NCBI RefSeq assembly: GCF_003596405.1
Contig: NZ_QYUR01000002.1
Location: 248,001-312,000 of the forward strand
Reading direction: 5' to 3'
DNA: 64,000 nt
From: Pseudomonas cavernicola
GTDB lineage: Bacteria; Pseudomonadota; Gammaproteobacteria; Pseudomonadales; Pseudomonadaceae
This document shows positions 1 through 8,779 of the stretch, piece after piece. The translations under genes were made by a program, and so were the position numbers. Each line of letters begins with the position of its first letter. Positions within the stretch are counted from its first letter, which is position 1. The notes under the pieces were generated by a model. The model was not told where the DNA came from. It made no database searches and saw nothing but the letters and a program-made list of their open reading frames with translations.

Positions 1-52
1 CGAGAATCAGGGCGATGACTGGGGGGCTGGTGGGCATGCTGGGATCACTCAT
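1..52 (-). CDS. Probable MocA/MobA-like nucleotidyltransferase, 5' end only
   Basis: Only the first 17 codons lie in the window, reading MSDPSMPTSPPVIALIL from an ATG at the right edge. The hydrophobic IALIL stretch is what precedes the AAG-x-S-x-R-x-G nucleotide-binding loop in the molybdenum cofactor cytidylyl/guanylyltransferase family. The gene lies directly downstream of XdhC and a molybdenum hydroxylase on the same strand, which is the usual place for such a cofactor-maturing enzyme. The family call is inferred from context plus this short match; the diagnostic loop itself is outside the window. Confidence 0.45.
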   Translation of the reverse strand, partial: MSDPSMPTSPPVIALIL

Positions 53-115
53 TGAATAACTGAAGTGTAGGCCGCAGCCTCTCAAACAAAAGGCGTTGCG
101 TAGGTTGGCGCTGAG

Positions 116-759
116 GTAGGTTGGTGCTGAACGCAGTGATGCCCAACAAGGAGTCGCCCGCGACTCCCGCGCCCTGGGCTTGCACATACAAGCCCGGCCT
201 TACAGGCCGGTTGTTGGGCATCGCCTTCGGCTCAGCACCAACCTACGAACTTGCGCAGCCCCTCAAGCAAAAGGCGTTCCGTAGGTTGGTGCTGAACTCA
301 GTGATGCCCAACATGGAGTCGCCCGCGACTCCCGCGCCCCGGGCTTGCACATACAAGCCCGGCCTTACAGCAATGCTGTTCACTTAAGCATGCGTCTTCG
401 CCTTTTATCCCCTCGCCCCTCTGGGGAGAGGGTTCGGGAGAGGGGTGCATGCCAAATGAATTCACTTTTGCCCGCTATTTACCCTCTCCCCCAGCCCCTC
501 TCCCGTAAACGGGAGAGGGGAGCCCAGGCGCACATCGCTTAAGTGAACAACATTGCCTGTTGTTGGGCATCGCCTTTGGCTCAGCGCCAAACAACGAACT
601 TGCGCAGCCCCTCAAGCAAAAGGCGTTGCGTAGGTTGGCGCTGAGCGCTGCGATGCCCAACAAGGAGTCGCCCGCGACTCCCGCGCTTAGGCTTGCACAT
701 ACAAGCCCGGCCTTGCAGGCCGGTTGTTAGGCATCGCCTTCGGCTCAGCGCCAACCTAC
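116..759. repeat. Three copies of a dispersed palindromic repeat
   Basis: Three copies of a roughly 130-bp unit lie head to tail at 116-246, 281-594 (interrupted) and 630-759. Each has a left arm starting GTAGGTTGG followed by GATGCCCAACAAGG, and a right arm with TTGTTGGGCATCGCC and CCAACCTAC, so the ends are inverted repeats. The spacer between copies (AACTTGCGCAGCCCCTCAAG) also repeats. The same unit recurs inside the 300-bp tandem repeat near 35 kb. The last copy supplies the stop codon of the neighbouring xdhC gene. No coding function is visible. Confidence 0.85.
371..555. mobile_element. 185-bp MITE-like element inserted in a repeat copy
   Basis: The segment starts CAATGCTGTTCACTTAAGC and ends GCTTAAGTGAACAACATTG, which are inverted repeats matching at 18 of 19 positions. 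It interrupts the second copy of the dispersed palindrome exactly between its left and right arms; the two flanking copies show the uninterrupted sequence. Internally it carries two G/C-rich stems built from CCCTCTCC and GGAGAGGG. It has no ORF of its own. No clear target duplication is visible; one base of the host repeat seems changed or lost. It is best read as a small non-autonomous element. Confidence 0.7.
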
Positions 760-1722
760 ATCGCGGGCAATCCCATTGCGCACCCGGACGATATCGGCGA
801 GCACCGCCAGGGCGATTTCCGCCGGGGTCTTGCTGCCAATGTTCAAACCAATCGGCGCCTGGATACGGGCAATCTCGAGTTCGCTCAGGCCACCCGAGCG
901 CCGCAGCCGCTCGATACGCTTCCGGGTGGTCAGACGCGAACCCATCACGCCGATATAGAACGCCTCGCTGCGCACCGCTTCGATCATCGCCAAATCGTCG
1001 ATCCGTGGGTCGTGGGTCAACGCCACCACGGCGGTGTCAGCGTGACAGCCGCCGGCGGCAATCACTTCGGAGGGCAGTTCGCGGCGGATTTCCACCCCCT
1101 CTAACTCGACGCCTTCCAGCACCTCTTCGCGCGGGTCGCACAGCACCACCTCGAACCCCAGGGCTTTGCCGAACTCGGCGCACACCTGCGCCACACTGGA
1201 ATAGCCGGCTAGCAGCAAACGCTGGGCGGCGCCAATGCGTAAACGCACGCCGTCTGGCTGCCGCTCGACCCGTGGGCCCTGCACGCGATCATCCAACAAC
1301 CGCCGCGTGCCTTGAGGCAAGGCGATCTCACGAATCAGTCGGCGCTGGCCGAGCAAGGCGCCTTCCAGCTCACGCAGGTGGGCCTGCACCGTGCAATCGG
1401 CGGCGAGGTTTTCCACCAGCACTTCCAGCACGCCACCGCAGGGCAAACTCACCCGTGAACGCTGGTCGCTGCCATCGCCATAACGCACCAGCGTCGCCGG
1501 CTCGGGAAAGGCGCCCTCGGCCAGTCGCTCGAGAAAGTCCTCTTCGACACAGCCGCCGGACAACGAACCAAGCCATTTTCCCGCCTCGTTCACCACCAGC
1601 AGCGAACCCGGCGCACGCGGCGCCGAACCGTAGGTGAACAACACGGTGCACAGCCACACGCGCTGACCGGCCAGCGACCAGGCAAGCGCCTGGCGCACGA
1701 CGAGCAAGTCGAGGTGCTGCAC
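745..1722 (-). CDS. xdhC: XdhC/CoxI family molybdenum-enzyme maturation protein
   Basis: The 325-residue protein has the XdhC layout. An N-terminal XdhC_CoxI segment contains the phrase GSAPRAPGSLLVV and a conserved SGGCVEEDF motif. A C-terminal Rossmann-like XdhC_C domain contains ALTHDPRIDDLA and YIGVMGSRLTTRKR. Proteins of this family bind molybdenum cofactor and help insert the sulfurated cofactor into xanthine-dehydrogenase-type enzymes. The start is a GTG one base after the stop of the cytochrome gene, inside a TGAGGTG string that also provides the ribosome site, so translation is probably coupled. The last four codons and stop lie in the flanking dispersed repeat, so the native C-terminus may have been replaced. 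Confidence 0.9.
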   Translation of the reverse strand: MQHLDLLVVRQALAWSLAGQRVWLCTVLFTYGSAPRAPGSLLVVNEAGKWLGSLSGGCVEEDFLERLAEGAFPEPATLVRYGDGSDQRSRVSLPCGGVLEVLVENLAADCTVQAHLRELEGALLGQRRLIREIALPQGTRRLLDDRVQGPRVERQPDGVRLRIGAAQRLLLAGYSSVAQVCAEFGKALGFEVVLCDPREEVLEGVELEGVEIRRELPSEVIAAGGCHADTAVVALTHDPRIDDLAMIEAVRSEAFYIGVMGSRLTTRKRIERLRRSGGLSELEIARIQAPIGLNIGSKTPAEIALAVLADIVRVRNGIARDVGWR

Positions 1723-1723
1723 C

Positions 1724-2938
1724 TCAGTGCACCGCCGCGTCGCGCAGCTCGGTTACCCGGGCAGTGGTGAGGTCGCCCGGCAGGCCGCCCCAACTTTCGC
1801 GCAGGTAATTGAGCAGGTTGCTCAGTTGCTCATCGCTGAGCTTGTCGACAAAGCCCGGCATCGGCTGCATACGCTCGAAGCCGCTGAATTTCTGGGCATG
1901 AATGCCGTCATCGATCACCCGCAGCAGGTTGCGCGGGTCAGCCAAGCGCAGGATGGTATTGCCGTTCATCGCCACCGCCACATGCGGCACGCCCTCGCCA
2001 TTGCCGCCGTGGCAACCGGCGCAGACGTTGAGGTAATCCTGACGGCCTAGTTTGGCGCTGTCGCTGAGCTTATCCAGCGACGGCGGCACCACTAGCTTGG
2101 CCGGTGGTGGCTGATCGCCCATCAGGAAGGTAGCCATGGCCTGGTGATCATTCAGCGGCAGGGACTGAGTGCTGTGATGGAACACCGGAAACATCTCGTT
2201 GAACATCGAACCCTGGGCGCTGATGCCATATTTGAGGAAGGTCGCCAGATCCGCCGGATTCCAGCCGCGCGCAGCCAAATCGTCGGCCAGCAAGCTGGGC
2301 GCCTGATAACCGAGCAACTCACCACCCTGCATGCGCTTGTCCTGCTCCAGCGCACCGCTGATGCTGCGCGGGGTGTGGCATTCGCCGCAGTGCCCCAGCA
2401 CCTCGACTAGATACTGGCCTTGCTGCCACGCCTCGCTCTTGCCCTCGGTCGGCTGCAGTTGCACGCGATCCCTATAAATCATGTTCCAGAACGCCAGACC
2501 GAAACGCAGGTTGAACGGAAAGCTCAGGCTGGTTTGCGGGCTGGGTTTGGCAATCGGCTCCAGGCTCATCAGGTAGGCGTAGATCGCATCGGAATCTTCG
2601 CGTTTGATCAGGTGGTAGGAGGTGTAAGGCATCGCCGGATAGAGCTTGCTGCCGTCCGGGCGCTTGCCCTCGGTCAGCGCATTGAACAAGTCATCGGCGG
2701 TGTAATTGCCAATGCCGTGTACTTTGTCCGGGGTGATGTTGGTGCCATAGATGGTGCCGAACGGCGAAACCAGTGGCAGGCCACCGGCATAGTCGGCGCC
2801 GCCTTCGATGCTGTGACAAGCCACGCAGTCCGCCGCGCGGGCCAGGTATTTACCGCGCTCGATCAGTTCCTTGTCGGCGGCCTGGGCGGCCAGTGGCAGC
2901 AACAGGGCGGCGCCGATCAGTAAGGTCCTCATACTCAT
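1724..2938 (-). CDS. Tri-haem cytochrome c subunit of a molybdenum dehydrogenase
   Basis: A 404-residue secreted cytochrome c. Residues 1-21 form a Sec signal peptide ending AAQA. Three CxxCH haem sites are present: CVACH at about 38-42, CGECH at 184-188 and CAGCH at 306-310. This is the architecture of the membrane-associated cytochrome subunit of periplasmic alcohol, aldehyde and isoquinoline-type dehydrogenases, which passes electrons to the respiratory chain. The chosen ATG overlaps the stop of the 2Fe-2S gene (ATGA). A longer reading frame extends upstream, but its first 67 codons only shadow that gene. The operon context implies that it accepts electrons from the Mo/Fe-S subunits. Confidence 0.9.
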   Translation of the reverse strand: MSMRTLLIGAALLLPLAAQAADKELIERGKYLARAADCVACHSIEGGADYAGGLPLVSPFGTIYGTNITPDKVHGIGNYTADDLFNALTEGKRPDGSKLYPAMPYTSYHLIKREDSDAIYAYLMSLEPIAKPSPQTSLSFPFNLRFGLAFWNMIYRDRVQLQPTEGKSEAWQQGQYLVEVLGHCGECHTPRSISGALEQDKRMQGGELLGYQAPSLLADDLAARGWNPADLATFLKYGISAQGSMFNEMFPVFHHSTQSLPLNDHQAMATFLMGDQPPPAKLVVPPSLDKLSDSAKLGRQDYLNVCAGCHGGNGEGVPHVAVAMNGNTILRLADPRNLLRVIDDGIHAQKFSGFERMQPMPGFVDKLSDEQLSNLLNYLRESWGGLPGDLTTARVTELRDAAVH

Positions 2939-3474
2939 CCCTCCTTGACCAGGCCAAGATCCTCGATCACCGCACGCGTCGCGGTGTAGTAGCGCACATA
3001 GCCTGTGCAGCGGCAGATGTGGTGGCCGAGGGCGCCCTCGATCTCGCCTTCCAGCTGGCTGCGCTTGATCGGCTGACGTTGCAGTTTTTCCACCAGCACC
3101 GTAGCCGCATTGACGAAGCCCGGCGCGCAATAGCTGCATTGGAAGCTGAATTGGTCGACGAACTTTTGCTGGATCGGGTTCATCTGCTGCACCGCGCCAC
3201 TCGCATCGAGCTTGGCGAGGCCTTCGATGGTGCGAATTTTTTTGCCGTCGAAGAAATGCGCGCCGGTGATACAGGTGCGCATTTCCTCACTGGTGCCGTC
3301 CGGCTTATCCAGAATCGCCACGCAGGCATGGCAGACGCCCTGGCCGCAGCCCAGGCGCGAGCCGGTGAGGTTTTGATACTCGTGCAGAAAGTCGATCATC
3401 ATCAAGTCGTCCGCCACTTCGATAGGGCCGACGGCTTGTCCGTTGATCGTCATGCTCAGCGGACGGTTAGCCAT
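2935..3474 (-). CDS. 2Fe-2S small subunit of a molybdenum hydroxylase
   Basis: The 179-residue protein has the two-cluster fold of xanthine-dehydrogenase-type small subunits. The N-terminal ferredoxin cluster is seen in GCGQGVCHAC with a later cysteine (RTCITGA). The C-terminal cluster is seen in CSYCAPG and CRCTGY. The start at MANRPLSM is chosen because its ATG overlaps the last codons of the Mo subunit gene by eight bases, and the sequence before it lies in that gene. It transfers electrons from the molybdopterin site to the cytochrome subunit encoded next. The exact substrate cannot be read from this subunit. Confidence 0.93.
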   Translation of the reverse strand: MANRPLSMTINGQAVGPIEVADDLMMIDFLHEYQNLTGSRLGCGQGVCHACVAILDKPDGTSEEMRTCITGAHFFDGKKIRTIEGLAKLDASGAVQQMNPIQQKFVDQFSFQCSYCAPGFVNAATVLVEKLQRQPIKRSQLEGEIEGALGHHICRCTGYVRYYTATRAVIEDLGLVKEG

Positions 3475-6298
3475 TGAGGGCCTCCTTGATACGCGCGGGA
3501 GAAACGGGAAGGTCACGGAAACGCTTGCCGGTGGCATGCGCAATGGCGTTAACGATGGCGCCGACCACGGGAATCATCACCACTTCGGCGATGCCCTTGG
3601 CCGGGTCGCTGGCGGACAGCGGCGGCAGAATTTCCGCCGTCTGCGACCACACGGCCACATGCTTGGCCAGTGGCAGCTGGTAGCGGTTGAAGTTCCAAGT
3701 GCCCTCGCCCGGGCCGCCTTCATACAGCGGCATTTCTTCCAGCAAGGCGTGGCCGATACCCATGGCCACGCCGCCTTCCAACTGCCCAAGCACCAGCTCC
3801 GGCACGATGACGCGGCCGCATTCGAGCCAGGAGTGATGATTGAGCACCTTCACTTCGCCACTGCCGCGATTGACCTTGACCTCGACCAAGGTGGCGACCG
3901 GGCTGTAGTAGGTGACCATGGCGTTGTTCAGTTGGGTCACCGGGTAGTTCACCGCCACGCGGTCGAGCAGGTGATAACCCTGGGTCTTCATCCGCGATTT
4001 CTTCGCGCTATCGGCGCCGTCGCCGTATTTCACCGCTAGCGCATCCAACGGTACGCTTTCGCGCTGACCGTCGATCTCGAACTCGGCAGATGCCCAGCTC
4101 CAACGGTTGAAGCCATGCACGCTGACGCCGGTGACCAGGCCCAGTTCGTGGGCCTTTTTCGCCAGCACTTCAAAAGCAATCGGCTGCATGCCGCCCGCCG
4201 TCAGCTTGCCCTCGACCCAATTTGCATCCTCGCGGCGCACCACGTAGGGGTTAGCCGCACCACCGAAAATCCCCTGCCCCCAGATGCTCAGCGCCGCCGG
4301 CCACAAGCCGTGGTTGAACAGCACCCGCGCCGCCTCACGTGTGGCGTGGCCGGAGTAATAGGCCGAGTTGGTCGCCGAGGATGCCGAAGCCAACTTACCG
4401 ACCCAGCGCGGGTTCTTCAGCGCCGCATCCTGATCGGCCTGGCTAATGATGTACGGGTTGCCACTGGTGGTCAGCGCCAGCTCGGCCCAGTCGGTCTCAC
4501 CAGTTTTGATTTCATCCGCCGGGTGGCCGAGGAAGTCGGCCACCAGCAGCGCCTGGGAGGTGGCCATGCCGGTGCCCATATCGATACCGACATGGCGCAG
4601 CTTGACCTTGCCCTCGGCACTGAACTCGACGCTGGCCAGCGGCGACTCGGAACCGGTGCCGAAGTCCTTTTGACAGATGGCGAAACCGACGCCATAGAGA
4701 TGGTCCGGGTCGTCCTGGTCGAACTTCTGCTTGCGCTCGACACGGGCTTTCCAGAGTTCGTGCCGGGCGGCTTTATCGAGGATTTCTTCAAGACGCAGCG
4801 CACCGGCCGGGATCGCCCCCTGGGTGTTCTTCATCCCGGTCTTGAGCACGTTTTTCTTGCGCAACTCGATGGCGTCGACAGCCAGCCGCTCGGCCAGTTC
4901 ATCGACCATCATCTCGGTCGCGGCCATGGTCTGCAGGGTGCCGTAGCCCCGCATGGAACCGGCCTCGACGCCGCGCGAATGGTAGGCGGTGGCCGCCAAG
5001 TCGCTGCGTGGCAGGTAATAGATGGACTGCGCCGCAGTGGCGCCGACCGCCGCGACCGAAGAGCTGTAGTTGGCGCGGCCGCCGCCGTCCACGTCCATGT
5101 GGGCGCGGAAGATCTGGAAGCTATGGTCCTGCTTATTCACCGCCAATTGATAGTGCATGTCGAAGGGGTGGCGCTTGATGCCGCTCTGGAACTGCTCGTA
5201 GCGGTCATTCGCCAGGCGCACCGGCACACCGTTGCCGTATATGGCCGCGAGGGCGGCGTAGAACACGAAGATGTTGTTGTCTTTGGAGCCGTAACCGACG
5301 GTGTAACCGGGGTGCAGATTCAGCTTGGCGACGCCGAACTGCGACGGCGCGAGCATGTGCGCGGTCTGCTCAGCGACCTCGAACGGGCACTGGGTGGAGA
5401 CCACGAAGTGCAGAGTCTTGGTCAGCGGATCGAACCAACCGTTACCGTTGTCGGTCTCCAGTGCGGCCGGTTCGACGGACTGGGTCCGGTAGCGTTCGTC
5501 GAACACCAGCCAATCGTCCGGCGGCGACGCCAGCTGCGCCTGCATCTGCTCGGCGTAATACAGGCCTTGTTCGGTCAGGTCGCCATTGATCTTGGCTTGC
5601 TGGCTCCAGACCGGCTTACGTTCACGGATCAGCGGGAACAGCATGCTGTCCTTGAGACTGGAGAAGGTGTCATCGGCAAAGGGGTTGTCGCCGCCAACCC
5701 GAACGTAGCGGAAGCTGCCATAGGGGTCGGTCTGGTACAGCTCGGCCTTGGCGCCGTAGCGGATCACCTTGTCGTTGAACTTGAGCTTGTTCTTGGCCTG
5801 ACGGAAACGCTCGAAGTCCTTCCAGATCAACAGCGCCACCGGGTGGCCGATGAACATCGGCACCTGACCTTCCGGCAGGAACGGATCGGGCCCGTGAGAT
5901 TGCGGCCAGGCGATGCCATCCTTCTGCAGGTCGGCGGCGGTGACGATGCGGTCCGGCTGCAACTCGGCAGGCAGCATCGACAGGTCGAAGCCTGCGTAAA
6001 GATGGTCCGCCTTGGTCGCTTTCAGCAGCATGGCGTGGCCCTGCTGGGTCGGCCAGCCGGGCATATCCTTGGCGCGGATGTCGCGGGAGAAGACCTTGGC
6101 GCCACAGGCCTTCGACACCCCGTCGATGCGCGCGCGGGCCTGGCCGTTGGCGCTGTACCAGGGTTGCGGGCTGGCGATCACCTGCGGTTCAAATAAGGCG
6201 GCGAACGCGCGGCTACCGAGCGGCGCCAGCGTCACGCCGATGCCGGCGATGATACTGCCCTGCAAGAAAGCACGCCGGGAGAATTCACGGTTAGACAT
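3467..6298 (-). CDS. Molybdopterin-binding large subunit of a periplasmic aldehyde/xanthine-dehydrogenase-like enzyme
   Basis: A 943-residue protein starting with a twin-arginine signal (SRRAFLQG, residues 8-15) followed by a hydrophobic stretch, so the folded cofactor-loaded enzyme is exported. The body matches the xanthine dehydrogenase molybdopterin-binding family, with glycine-rich cofactor-loop phrases such as SMRGYG and GIDMGTGMATSQ and a C-terminal LEGGVAMGIGHALLEE. The length and the pairing with a separate 2Fe-2S subunit and a tri-haem cytochrome fit the isoquinoline/aldehyde/nicotinate-type dehydrogenases (often annotated IorB- or NicB-like). It is first in the operon. The substrate is unknown; aldehydes or N-heterocycles are the usual ones in the family. 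Confidence 0.92.
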   Translation of the reverse strand: MSNREFSRRAFLQGSIIAGIGVTLAPLGSRAFAALFEPQVIASPQPWYSANGQARARIDGVSKACGAKVFSRDIRAKDMPGWPTQQGHAMLLKATKADHLYAGFDLSMLPAELQPDRIVTAADLQKDGIAWPQSHGPDPFLPEGQVPMFIGHPVALLIWKDFERFRQAKNKLKFNDKVIRYGAKAELYQTDPYGSFRYVRVGGDNPFADDTFSSLKDSMLFPLIRERKPVWSQQAKINGDLTEQGLYYAEQMQAQLASPPDDWLVFDERYRTQSVEPAALETDNGNGWFDPLTKTLHFVVSTQCPFEVAEQTAHMLAPSQFGVAKLNLHPGYTVGYGSKDNNIFVFYAALAAIYGNGVPVRLANDRYEQFQSGIKRHPFDMHYQLAVNKQDHSFQIFRAHMDVDGGGRANYSSSVAAVGATAAQSIYYLPRSDLAATAYHSRGVEAGSMRGYGTLQTMAATEMMVDELAERLAVDAIELRKKNVLKTGMKNTQGAIPAGALRLEEILDKAARHELWKARVERKQKFDQDDPDHLYGVGFAICQKDFGTGSESPLASVEFSAEGKVKLRHVGIDMGTGMATSQALLVADFLGHPADEIKTGETDWAELALTTSGNPYIISQADQDAALKNPRWVGKLASASSATNSAYYSGHATREAARVLFNHGLWPAALSIWGQGIFGGAANPYVVRREDANWVEGKLTAGGMQPIAFEVLAKKAHELGLVTGVSVHGFNRWSWASAEFEIDGQRESVPLDALAVKYGDGADSAKKSRMKTQGYHLLDRVAVNYPVTQLNNAMVTYYSPVATLVEVKVNRGSGEVKVLNHHSWLECGRVIVPELVLGQLEGGVAMGIGHALLEEMPLYEGGPGEGTWNFNRYQLPLAKHVAVWSQTAEILPPLSASDPAKGIAEVVMIPVVGAIVNAIAHATGKRFRDLPVSPARIKEALNG

Positions 6299-6568
6299 AC
6301 CGAATCCTCAGGGCAGTGGGTTGCACCCTGCCCCGTTAAATTATGGAAGTGTTCAGCACAGCCATCCCTCAGGCTTAAGGGATGGATAAAAGAATAGTCG
6401 AGGTAAAACCTGACTTTAGAGTCAATTCTAACGAAGTACATCCGTGCGACAAAAGCATTTTTTGCCCTGAGAGTCAGAAAACACCGTGTTCGACTAATGC
6501 AACCCGCCGCTCTAGACCGCGTGCTAGCCTGACGCCCCCCGGAGTTCGCCAGGTAAAAACCGCCCATC

Positions 6569-7810
6569 ATGTCGACCCACGACAAACTCCTGCTGCGCCA
6601 CCACCATCCGTTTATCGCCTTCTGGCTGGCCCGTGTCTGTACCGCCAGCGGCTTCCAGATGCTCACCGTGGCCATCGGCTGGCACATGTACCAACTGACC
6701 GGCAATGTGCTGGATCTGGGCTGGGTCGGCTTAGTGGAGTTTCTGCCGCGCCTGCTGTTCATGCTGCACACCGGGCATGTGGCCGATCGTTACGATCGGC
6801 GCAAGGTTGTGGCGCTTTGCCAGGGTGGTCAGGCGCTGGTCGCCATTGCCTTGGTGCTCGGCAGCAGCAGCGGCGAAGTGACCCGCGAGATGATTTTCGT
6901 GCTGGCCTTCCTGCTCGGCACTGCCCGCGCCTTCGAGATGCCGGCAACGCAAGCGCTGCTGCCGAGCCTGGTGCCGACTGCGTTGTTCCCCGCAGCGGTC
7001 GCCGCTTCGGCTTCGGCGATGCAGACCGCGACCATCGTCGCGCCAGCCCTTGGCGGTTTTCTCTTCGCCTTTGGCAGTCTCTGGGTCTATGCCCCCACTG
7101 CCCTGCTGTATGTCGTGGCCTGTGCGCTGATGCTCAGCCTGCCGCGGCGCCAGGAGCCGCTGACTCAGGAACGCCCATCACTGCATTCGTTGCTGGCCGG
7201 CATTCGCTTTATTCGCAGCCGACGCGATATTTTCGGCGCCATTTCGCTGGACCTGTTTGCCGTGCTGCTCGGCGGCGCCACCGCTCTGCTGCCGGTGTTC
7301 GCCAAAGACATCCTGCTGACCGGCCCTTGGGGCTTGGGCCTATTGCGCTCCGCACCGGCGGTAGGTGCCTTGCTGATGGCCTTCTGGCTGGCGCGCTTCC
7401 CAATCGAGCGTCAGGTCGGGCGGATCATGTTCATCTCGGTGGGCGTGTTCGGTGTGGCGACCATCGCCTTCGGCCTCTCCACCTCGTTCTGGTTCTCGCT
7501 GCTGGTGCTGGCCATCCTCGGCGCGGCCGACATGATCAGCATGGTGATCCGTGGCGCCTTCGTGCAGTTGGAAACCCCGGATGCCATGCGCGGCCGGGTC
7601 AGTGCGGTGAACGGCTTGTTTATCGGCGCCTCGAATCAGCTCGGCGAATTCGAATCCGGCCTCACCGCCCACTGGTTCGGCACCGTGCCAGCGGTGGTAC
7701 TGGGCGGCGTCGGCACCCTGTTGATCACCGGCGCCTGGATCAAACTGTTCCCGACCCTGGCCAAACGCGAACGGCTGCACGAGCCGCCCACACAGGTAAA
7801 CGCCCCATAG
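6569..7810 (+). CDS. MFS transporter, EntS-like exporter
   Basis: A 413-residue integral membrane protein with about twelve hydrophobic segments. The loop between helices 2 and 3 carries the MFS signature GHVADRYDRRKV, and the overall pattern resembles the enterobactin exporter EntS/DHA3 group. The start MSTHDK follows a noncoding stretch divergent from the molybdenum hydroxylase operon. Its final 21 codons belong to a 155-bp sequence that is tandemly repeated downstream, so the 3' end of the gene has been copied. The substrate is unknown; there are no siderophore genes nearby, so a role in siderophore export is not supported. Confidence 0.88.
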   Translation: MSTHDKLLLRHHHPFIAFWLARVCTASGFQMLTVAIGWHMYQLTGNVLDLGWVGLVEFLPRLLFMLHTGHVADRYDRRKVVALCQGGQALVAIALVLGSSSGEVTREMIFVLAFLLGTARAFEMPATQALLPSLVPTALFPAAVAASASAMQTATIVAPALGGFLFAFGSLWVYAPTALLYVVACALMLSLPRRQEPLTQERPSLHSLLAGIRFIRSRRDIFGAISLDLFAVLLGGATALLPVFAKDILLTGPWGLGLLRSAPAVGALLMAFWLARFPIERQVGRIMFISVGVFGVATIAFGLSTSFWFSLLVLAILGAADMISMVIRGAFVQLETPDAMRGRVSAVNGLFIGASNQLGEFESGLTAHWFGTVPAVVLGGVGTLLITGAWIKLFPTLAKRERLHEPPTQVNAP

Positions 7811-8102
7811 GCTGGGTAGAGTCCAGCGGGCGAAACCCAGCGGGCCGCCCCCGCAGATCGAAGCGCTGGGTTTCGCTACGCTCTACCCAGCCTACCCGTC
7901 TGTTCCCGACCCTGGCCAAACGCGAACGGCTGCACGAGCCGCCCACACAGGTAAACGCCCCGTAGGCTGGGTAGAGTCCAGCGGACGAAACCCAGCGGGC
8001 CGCCCCCGCAGATTGAAGTGCTGGGTTTCGCTACGCTCTACCCAGCCTACCCGTCTGTTCCCGACCCTGGCCAAACGCGAACGGCTGCACGAGCCGCCCA
8101 AC
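7745..8102 (+). repeat. 155-bp tandem duplication that includes the 3' end of the MFS gene
   Basis: The phrase CTGTTCCCGACCCTGGCC begins at 7745, 7900 and 8055, an exact 155-bp period, giving about 2.3 copies. Each full unit holds the last 21 codons of the transporter, its stop, and a long palindrome running from TAGGCTGGGTAGAGT to ACTCTACCCAGCCTA-type sequence. The copies differ at few positions (for example CCCATAG against CCCCGTAG at the stop). The third copy breaks off inside the coding part. The pattern fits recent unequal recombination or replication slippage. Confidence 0.93.
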
Positions 8103-8115
8103 CCGTAGGTTCTTC

Positions 8116-8181
8116 GTAGGAGCGGGCCATGCCCGCGAAAGCCTCTCAAGCAAAAGCTTCGCGGGCATGGCCCGTTCCTAC
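8116..8181. repeat. REP-like palindrome
   Basis: Two 24-bp arms, starting GTAGGAGCGGGCCATGCC and ending GGCATGGCCCGTTCCTAC, flank an 18-base loop. They match except for one base (GCGGG/CCCGT region). This is the common GTAGGAGCGGGC type of extragenic palindrome in Pseudomonas. It lies between the convergent transporter and yajL genes and may also work as a bidirectional terminator. Confidence 0.85.
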
Positions 8182-8227
8182 AGGTTTTGCGCTTTCCGGC
8201 TGGAAAGAGAGAAAACCAGCTTCGCGC

Positions 8228-8779
8228 CTATACCAGCATCGCCTTGGCGATCTCTTTGCGCTTGCCCTTACCCACCAATTGCTCGACCAGGGTCAAGGCG
8301 AACTCCAGCGCGGTGCCTGGCCCCTGGCTGGTGATGCAGTTACCGTCCACCACCACTGGCTGGTCGACGAAGGTGCAACCGGAGAGCCGATCACTGAAGG
8401 CCGGATAACAAGTCATGCGGCGCTGCTTGAGCACACCATAGCTTTGCAAGGCGACTGCCGGCGCGGCGCAGATACCGGCGAACAGCTTGCCGGCCGCCGC
8501 GTGCTCACGCACCCGCTCAGCCAACGGTTGGTGGTCGGCCAGGTGCTGAGCGCCAGGCATACCGCCCGGCAGTACGATCAAGTCGAAGTCCTGCGCCAAC
8601 ACGTCGACCAGCATGGCGTCGGCGGTCAGTCGCGTGCCGCGGGCACAGGTCAGCATCCGCCGGTTTTCGATGCTGGCCACCAGCAGCTCGATGTCGGCAC
8701 GCCGCAGCACGTCGATCAAGGTCACGGTTTCAAGGTCTTCCACGCCATCGGCGACGGCGAGCAGAGCACGAGCAGTCAT
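8228..8779 (-). CDS. yajL: DJ-1/PfpI family protein (YajL/ThiJ-like)
   Basis: A 183-residue single-domain protein of the DJ-1 superfamily. The nucleophile cysteine lies at the elbow GICAAPA (Cys104), the acidic partner is in the N-terminal VEDLE motif (Glu14), and the loop LPGGMPGA is typical. YajL-type members act as redox-sensing chaperones or deglycases that protect proteins from oxidative or carbonyl damage. It is a lone gene, convergent with the MFS transporter and divergent from the purine permease. The length equals that of the family. Confidence 0.88.
   Translation of the reverse strand: MTARALLAVADGVEDLETVTLIDVLRRADIELLVASIENRRMLTCARGTRLTADAMLVDVLAQDFDLIVLPGGMPGAQHLADHQPLAERVREHAAAGKLFAGICAAPAVALQSYGVLKQRRMTCYPAFSDRLSGCTFVDQPVVVDGNCITSQGPGTALEFALTLVEQLVGKGKRKEIAKAMLV

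Noticed and set aside
4115..6196. 693-codon plus-strand frame opposite the molybdenum subunit
   Set aside because: A GC-rich antisense shadow with His/Arg/Gly-rich composition; the minus-strand gene has clear family motifs over the same stretch.
6382..7965. 527-codon frame overlapping the MFS gene in another frame
   Set aside because: Low-complexity Arg/Ala-rich translation; the other frame has twelve membrane helices and MFS motifs. Its end repeats the MFS tail only because of the 155-bp duplication.
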